From contig CAZAMP010000042.1 of assembly GCA_964486455.1 (NCBI GenBank), positions 1-36,300 of the forward strand: a stretch of 36,300 bases of DNA, read 5' to 3'. The DNA is from CAZAMP01 sp964486455 (GTDB taxonomy: Bacteria > Eisenbacteria > RBG-16-71-46 > CAZAMP01). The translations under genes were made by a program, and so were the position numbers. Positions 31,662 through 36,300 of this stretch are shown here, piece by piece (within the stretch, counting starts at the first letter, position 1; each line of letters starts with the position of its first letter). Under the pieces are notes generated by a model. That model was not told the origin of the DNA, did no database searches, and saw only the letters and a list, made by a program, of their open reading frames with translations.

Positions 31662-33881
31662 TCAGCGTCCGGGCGCCAAGTAGCCGATGGACTGCAGGCG
31701 ACGGAGAAGCTCCGGCGTCTCCGCATCGTCGGGCGACGCGGTTGAGACGTGAAGCGTTCGCGCGTCCAGGATCTCGAGGGCCCTTCGTTCCACTTCGGGA
31801 TGCCGGCCGAGGACGTTTCGGGATTCCGCGGGGTCGGTGATGAGGTCGTAGACTTCGGTTTCTCCGCGCGTGCTGCGAATGACCTTCCATCGATCGATGC
31901 GAACCGCCTGCGCTTCCTCCCGTCTTGGGTCGATCGCTTCCTCGCCACGAAACATGGGTTGGCAGAAGTGACAGAAGAGCTCGGAGAGCGCGAAGTCACG
32001 CTCCTCGGCCCAGGCCGATCCGTCCATGGGGTTGGGCGGTTGAACGCCGAGGTAGCGGCAGACAGTGGGGAAGATGTCGACGAACTGGAAATCGGACACG
32101 TCCTCGGGCGGTGAAGACGCCGAGGCGGGGATCTTCACCAGAAGAGGCACCGAGATCTGCGGTTCGTAGAGCGCCTGGCTGTGACGCAGCCAGCCGTGCT
32201 CCATGAACGCCTCACCGTGATCACTCACGACGAAGATCAGGCTCTCCTCGAAGCGCTCCGATTGTCGCAAGCCCTCCAGAAGACGTCCGAGCTCGCGATC
32301 CAGATAGAGCAGCTCGGCATCATACTGGCCGCGGAGGTAGTCGATCTCCTCTGCACCGATCGGCGGTCCACCGCGGAGATAGTGCTTGTACGCGTCATCC
32401 GGAAAACCGCGCCAGGTGAGCTCCGGCGGGCGCGGCGCAAAGAGCTCGTCACACTCCTTCACCGGAAGGTACGGCGCGTGCGCGTCAAAGTAGTTCAAGA
32501 ACAGAAAGAGGTTCTCAGACCGATCGTTCTCGATCGCGTGTAGCGCGAGGTCGGAGATCTCGGCGGCGCGTTTATAGCCTGGCTCGTGGCGTCCGAAGAG
32601 ACGTGCCCGCCAAGCGAGAGGTTCGGGAAGGTGCTCGAGAATGAACGTGCGGATCGTCGTTCCGAGGATTCCGCCGGAGAGCCAGGAGCGATCGATGGCG
32701 AGATACGCATCGGAGGGGCCGACGTCGAACTCGGCGAAGCCGCGGTCGATTCCGAAGGAGGAGAGCGGACCGAAGTTGGCGCTGATTCCCACCGTGCGGT
32801 AGCCGGCCGCGGCGAGAAGCTCCGCCATCATCGTGACGTCGGGGCGGATCGGGTAGGCGTAGCGCGGGGGTTCTGTGTCGGCGAGAAACGGTTTGTGCGC
32901 CCCGTGGGCGCCGGGGTAAAGGCCGGTGAACATCGAAGCGTGAGTGGGCAGTGACGACGGAGCCGTCGCCATCATCTTGGCGGCGACGGAGCAATCCACG
33001 TGCGCGAAATGCGTGAGACCGGGCATCGTCTCCCGATCGTAGCCGAAAAGATCCATGTGGCCGGCGGTCACGGTGTCGAGGACGATCAGTAGGATAGTCG
33101 GCGGTCCTTCCTTCTCCGTTGCCCCAGCCGATCGAGGTCGGATCTCGATGGGCTGCGTGCGGAGGTGCCACCTGATCGGCCGCGGCAGAATCACCATCCA
33201 GAGAGCGACCGCCACCACGAGGACACCCAGAGCGCCAGCGAGGCACCGGTGAGCGCGGAAGACCGTCGGTCGACGTGATCGTCGACTCACCAGGAGAGCC
33301 ACGAGCATCGCGGCGCATGTCGGAGACAGCAGAACGGCGGCGAGACGAGCCCACGTGCCTTTTGGGAGGGAATTCCACTCGATCGCGAGGAGCGTCGATG
33401 CTGCCAGAAGGAATGCGAACGCGGCGATTCCGGCGAGGACCCGACCCACTCTGGCGGGCCGGCGGGTGGCGACCGCGAGCAGGAGACCCGCAGGCGGAAG
33501 GAGGAGCGCGAGCCACACGACTGCGGGGGGCCAGCCGAGGGTCTTTCGCACGATGGCGGCGCCGATAAGGGTGTACACGCAGAGAGCGACCCGTAGAAGC
33601 CACGCGGTATGGGTGGTGGCTCCGGCGTGATTGAGGCCTCGGCGGGTCCTTCTCCAGATCCGCAAGGCGCCCGACAGGACGACCCCGACCACAGTGGCCC
33701 CCAGCGGATAGATCACGCACAAGATCGCGAGATCGACGGCGCTCAGGTGGAGTCCATAGAGGCCCAGGATGGTGATCTCGGCGGCGGAGTGTACGATTCC
33801 CAGGGTCAGCATCAGTAGGGCGGGCTCGAGGGCGCCATCATGCGAGGAAAACTCAGGCGCGAGATCTCGGTATCGATTCAT
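31662..33881 (-). CDS. Membrane-anchored sulfatase-fold protein
   Basis: A 739-residue protein. Residues 1 to about 235 contain six or seven hydrophobic helices; the rest is an outward-facing alkaline phosphatase superfamily domain. Motifs are ILLIVLDTVTAGHMD (metal Asp 269), SSLPTHASMFTG with S310 at the nucleophile position, and FVVSDHGEAFMEHGW for the second metal site. The layout (helices then sulfatase domain) is like LtaS and phosphoethanolamine transferases, although those use Thr. The Arg of the formylglycine motif is replaced by His, so it may not be a true sulfatase. It ends RRLQSIGYLAPGR, like the lipoprotein at 1482-2888. It probably modifies an envelope glycan or lipid. It is 121 bases downstream of the GT39 gene on the same strand. 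Confidence 0.82.
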   Translation of the reverse strand: MNRYRDLAPEFSSHDGALEPALLMLTLGIVHSAAEITILGLYGLHLSAVDLAILCVIYPLGATVVGVVLSGALRIWRRTRRGLNHAGATTHTAWLLRVALCVYTLIGAAIVRKTLGWPPAVVWLALLLPPAGLLLAVATRRPARVGRVLAGIAAFAFLLAASTLLAIEWNSLPKGTWARLAAVLLSPTCAAMLVALLVSRRSRRPTVFRAHRCLAGALGVLVVAVALWMVILPRPIRWHLRTQPIEIRPRSAGATEKEGPPTILLIVLDTVTAGHMDLFGYDRETMPGLTHFAHVDCSVAAKMMATAPSSLPTHASMFTGLYPGAHGAHKPFLADTEPPRYAYPIRPDVTMMAELLAAAGYRTVGISANFGPLSSFGIDRGFAEFDVGPSDAYLAIDRSWLSGGILGTTIRTFILEHLPEPLAWRARLFGRHEPGYKRAAEISDLALHAIENDRSENLFLFLNYFDAHAPYLPVKECDELFAPRPPELTWRGFPDDAYKHYLRGGPPIGAEEIDYLRGQYDAELLYLDRELGRLLEGLRQSERFEESLIFVVSDHGEAFMEHGWLRHSQALYEPQISVPLLVKIPASASSPPEDVSDFQFVDIFPTVCRYLGVQPPNPMDGSAWAEERDFALSELFCHFCQPMFRGEEAIDPRREEAQAVRIDRWKVIRSTRGETEVYDLITDPAESRNVLGRHPEVERRALEILDARTLHVSTASPDDAETPELLRRLQSIGYLAPGR

Positions 33882-34002
33882 TCACTCACCTTCTGGATGA
33901 CGTGTCGTGTCTGCAGGTGACGACCACCGGGCAGTGTTGTGTCGGTGCCGGGGTCAAACCTCGCTACTCGCGATTTCGTGAATCATTCGACCCTCCTGCC
34001 GA

Positions 34003-35493
34003 TCATCTTTCCCCGTGCGCCGATGTGGAATGCCACGCGTACACATCACACGCCCCCTCCCGGAAGAGCAGTTGCGCCTGTTGAGGATGGGCACGGACAA
34101 GCTCACGGAGGCGCGACTGGCCGACAGGATCAAAACACGGAGTGTCCACGACAACGTAGCTGAACGTACCATCATCGATGCCCTCATGGAGGGCAGTTGA
34201 GGTCTCATACGATCTCGGTTCCCAGCCGTGCAGTTGGGTGAGGACGTGGAGTACGCGAGAATGCGTGGTGAGCACGCGAGCCCCGGGTGCGGCGATCTCT
34301 TTCAGACGAAGGACCGCCAAGACGTAAGGATCCCAGTGGGGGGTTCTGCGGGCGATCGAACCGGCGGTGATCTCACTCGACGCGAGGCGTTCTCGAATCG
34401 CTACATAGGTGTCGCCAGCTGCGAAAGCGAGCAGCATGACAACGACGCCGACGGCAATCGCGCGTTTGACGAGAACGGAGTTCCCCGTGGGCATGCGAGA
34501 TCCCGTTTGCGCAATCGCGGCGCGACCGACGGCGGCTGCGCCGGCAAAGACATAGAAGACGAGCAGCGGCACGACCGGGAGCAAGTAGCGGAGCCGGAGA
34601 TGTGGAGAGAATGAGAGTAGGAGGAGGTACGTCGGCAGGTAGAGGCTGATGAGACTGAGTCCTCTCCGGAGTTCTCGGCGCCAACCGATCAGCAGCAGAA
34701 GCGCTGGTGGAATGCCAAGCCATGGTGGCGCGTCACGCTGGAGAAAGAAGATCCAACCGAGATGCGATCCTACCGTCGTGAGACCGTGCCAGATCACGTC
34801 GGGGTGCCAGGTCTTCAGAAATGTGGCGATCTCTGCTGTGTAGGCTGGGGCATCTGGGTTGACCGATTTCTGGCGGATGAACCACAAGCCCGCAGCGAGA
34901 ACGACTGCCGCGATGGGAAGCGCACTGCGAAAAAGCGCGCGGGGATGGTTTCGTCGATGCAGTGCGAGTAGGAGGAATGCGACGGGCGCCGCCGCGAGGA
35001 TGGGTCGGGTCATGAAGGCGATGGCGCTGAGCGCGACCGCGAGGACAGAGTTTCGAAGGCGGGGCTTCTGGTCACACAGAACGAGGCGATGCAGGAGTAG
35101 AAAGGAAAGAAGGATGGCCAGCGGCTCCGTGAGGATGAACAGGCCCGACTCGAACGATGCGGGCGCCAAGGCTGCCGCGACGGTGCCGAGCACCACAATC
35201 GGGTCTCCGGATTCGCGCTGATGTCGGAGGACGATGAAGACGGCGGGAACGCAAAGAACCATGAGTAGCCGCATGAGAATGTTCAGAGTCGGAATCTCCG
35301 TTCCGAACACGCGGACGACCGCGCTCAGAAGAAGTGGAAAACCCGGGAAGGCTTTGACATGGGGGACACCATTGAAGCTGTATCCATCGCCGTGCGCGAG
35401 CGATTCGCCCAAACCGATGTAGAGCGCGCTGTCCGGTGTCAGCCTCCAGGAGTGGATTGGAGTGATGCCATAGAGCACCGTGAGCACGAGCAT
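34003..35493 (-). CDS. GT39/ArnT-like membrane glycosyltransferase, 5' end probably cut by an IS element
   Basis: A polytopic membrane protein of 496 residues as it stands. The first-loop motif RLTPDSALYIGLGESLAHGD, followed by HVKAFPGFPLLLS, is typical of GT-C enzymes of the PMT/ArnT type, which use polyprenyl-phosphate sugars at the outer face of the membrane. About ten hydrophobic helices follow, then a soluble C-terminal part. Only 16 residues precede the motif, too few for a normal first helix, and the hydrophobic run continues upstream of the ATG (codons for Tyr-Ser-Leu) until a stop within the IS256-type end. I infer that the insertion removed the original start and promoter. The residual ATG 35493 has no clear ribosome site. 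It may be inactive. Confidence 0.7.
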   Translation of the reverse strand: MLVLTVLYGITPIHSWRLTPDSALYIGLGESLAHGDGYSFNGVPHVKAFPGFPLLLSAVVRVFGTEIPTLNILMRLLMVLCVPAVFIVLRHQRESGDPIVVLGTVAAALAPASFESGLFILTEPLAILLSFLLLHRLVLCDQKPRLRNSVLAVALSAIAFMTRPILAAAPVAFLLLALHRRNHPRALFRSALPIAAVVLAAGLWFIRQKSVNPDAPAYTAEIATFLKTWHPDVIWHGLTTVGSHLGWIFFLQRDAPPWLGIPPALLLLIGWRRELRRGLSLISLYLPTYLLLLSFSPHLRLRYLLPVVPLLVFYVFAGAAAVGRAAIAQTGSRMPTGNSVLVKRAIAVGVVVMLLAFAAGDTYVAIRERLASSEITAGSIARRTPHWDPYVLAVLRLKEIAAPGARVLTTHSRVLHVLTQLHGWEPRSYETSTALHEGIDDGTFSYVVVDTPCFDPVGQSRLRELVRAHPQQAQLLFREGACDVYAWHSTSAHGER

Positions 35494-35502
35494 GAGACTG
35501 TA

Positions 35503-36300
35503 GGATTATCTGTGTAAACGGTCATGACGTACAATCCAGGAAGAGGAGCGTACCGCATGACCAAAGACGATACAGACAAGCTGCTCGACGAACTGCTGAA
35601 GGGCAAGAAGCCTGAGGAGATTCTCGGTAACGAGGGTCTCTTGAAGGATCTCACCAAACGGTTGGTCGAACGCGCCCTCGAGGGCGAGATGACCGACCAC
35701 CTTGGCTACGATCGACATGCCTCCGATGGCCACAACTCCGGCAACTCTCGCAATGGCAAGACCAGTAAGCGTGTGAAGGGAAGTTTCGGCGAAGTCGAGA
35801 TCGACGTTCCCCGCGATCGGTCTGGGGAGTTCGATCCCAAGCTCGTGAAGAAGCGTCAGCGACGTCTTCCCGGTTTTGACGACAAGGTGATCGCACTCTA
35901 CGCTCGGGGTATGACAACGCGGGAGATCCAGGGTCACCTTCACGAACTCTACGGGGTTGAGGTCTCACCGTCATTGATCTCGGCGGTGACGGATTCGGTT
36001 CTCGATGACGTGAAGGCCTGGCAGAATCGGCCGCTGGATGCCGTCTACCCGATCATGTACCTGGACGCGCTCCATCTGAAGATCCGAGCGAATGGTCACG
36101 TCCAGAGCCAGGCGGTCTATCTGGCTCTCGGGATCACGCTGGAGGGCCAGAAGGAACTTCTCGGTCTTTGGATCGGAGAGAGCGAAGGATCGAAGTTCTG
36201 GATGAACGTGCTGACTGAGCTCAAGAACCGTGGCGTTCAGGATGTCCTGATCGCTTGCGTGGACGGGCTAAAGGGCTTTCCTGACGCCATCGAGGCCCTG
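35503..36300 (+). mobile_element. IS256-family insertion sequence, left part only
   Basis: The left end is placed near 35503, where GGATTATCTGTGTAAACG begins; GTGTAAA is common in IS256-family terminal repeats. The transposase gene starts 54 bases further in. The element continues beyond the window, so the right end and target duplication cannot be seen. GAGACTGTA (35494-35502) is where a direct repeat would lie. Confidence 0.75.
35557..36300 (+). CDS. IS256/Mutator-family transposase, N-terminal 248 residues (runs off the window)
   Basis: The reading frame is open from ATG 35557 to the last base. The protein has the usual beginning (LLKDLTKRLVERALEGEMTDHLGY), the segment RNGKTSKRVKGSFGEVEIDV and the DDE residues D170 (YLDALHLKI) and D236 (ACVDGLKGF). 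The catalytic Glu would lie beyond the edge. AGAGGAG is upstream of the start. It looks intact as far as can be seen, so the element may be active. Confidence 0.93.
   Translation, partial: MTKDDTDKLLDELLKGKKPEEILGNEGLLKDLTKRLVERALEGEMTDHLGYDRHASDGHNSGNSRNGKTSKRVKGSFGEVEIDVPRDRSGEFDPKLVKKRQRRLPGFDDKVIALYARGMTTREIQGHLHELYGVEVSPSLISAVTDSVLDDVKAWQNRPLDAVYPIMYLDALHLKIRANGHVQSQAVYLALGITLEGQKELLGLWIGESEGSKFWMNVLTELKNRGVQDVLIACVDGLKGFPDAIEAL

Noticed and set aside
32572..33720. Long Arg/His-rich open frame of 382 codons on the minus strand
   Set aside because: It is a shifted frame inside the membrane sulfatase gene with unnatural composition.

Overview
The window is high-GC bacterial chromosome with dense coding, frequent 4-base start/stop overlaps and good Shine-Dalgarno sites. 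Two secreted proteins (24165-25280 and 28226-30589) end in a FlgD-like sorting domain carrying the motif PNPFNP and a C-terminal lysine/leucine/arginine tail. That domain is common in uncultured FCB-related phyla such as Eisenbacteria, Krumholzibacteriota or Zixibacteria. I infer a Gram-negative bacterium from such a lineage; no rRNA or tRNA is present to confirm it.

Layout. Positions 210-10014 hold mostly housekeeping and envelope genes: a DPM1-like GT2, a TrmH-type RNA methyltransferase, a sulfatase-fold lipoprotein, a twin-PDZ periplasmic protein, a PPC-like secreted protein coupled to a phosphoglycerate-mutase-fold enzyme, then a four-gene sugar set (GT4, NAD-dependent epimerase, nucleotidyltransferase, DegT aminotransferase). 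An ErpA/IscA-type Fe-S protein lies at 10021-10341 on the minus strand. A coupled pair follows on the plus strand (10601-13965): a B12-type radical SAM protein and a GT2 with TPR repeats.

The centrepiece is a nine-gene minus-strand operon, transcribed from 23915 down to 13985. Its first gene is a SPASM radical SAM enzyme of the QhpD type and its second is a 97-residue Cys-rich peptide that matches the gamma subunit of quinohemoprotein amine dehydrogenase (QHNDH). Every residue that forms the three Cys-to-Asp/Glu thioethers and the cysteine tryptophylquinone (CTQ) of QHNDH is present. Then come two exported YVTN beta-propellers, two U32-family Fe-S proteins, an ABC exporter (QhpF-like), a minimal subtilisin (QhpE-like) and a second, atypical radical SAM protein. 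The diheme alpha subunit (QhpA) and the flavin monooxygenase that hydroxylates the tryptophan (QhpG) are both absent from the window. The two U32 proteins have the cysteine patterns of UbiU and UbiV, which hydroxylate ubiquinone precursors without O2. I propose that this is a heme-free, QHNDH-related quinone enzyme whose CTQ is made by an O2-independent U32 hydroxylase pair, with the peptide held between two propellers.

From 24165 to 33881 lie a PD40 propeller with a sorting domain, a double M16 peptidase, a secreted subtilisin, a site-2-type M50 protease and a membrane-anchored sulfatase-fold protein. The window ends with a GT39-like membrane glycosyltransferase, whose 5' end appears cut by an IS256-family element that runs off the right edge.
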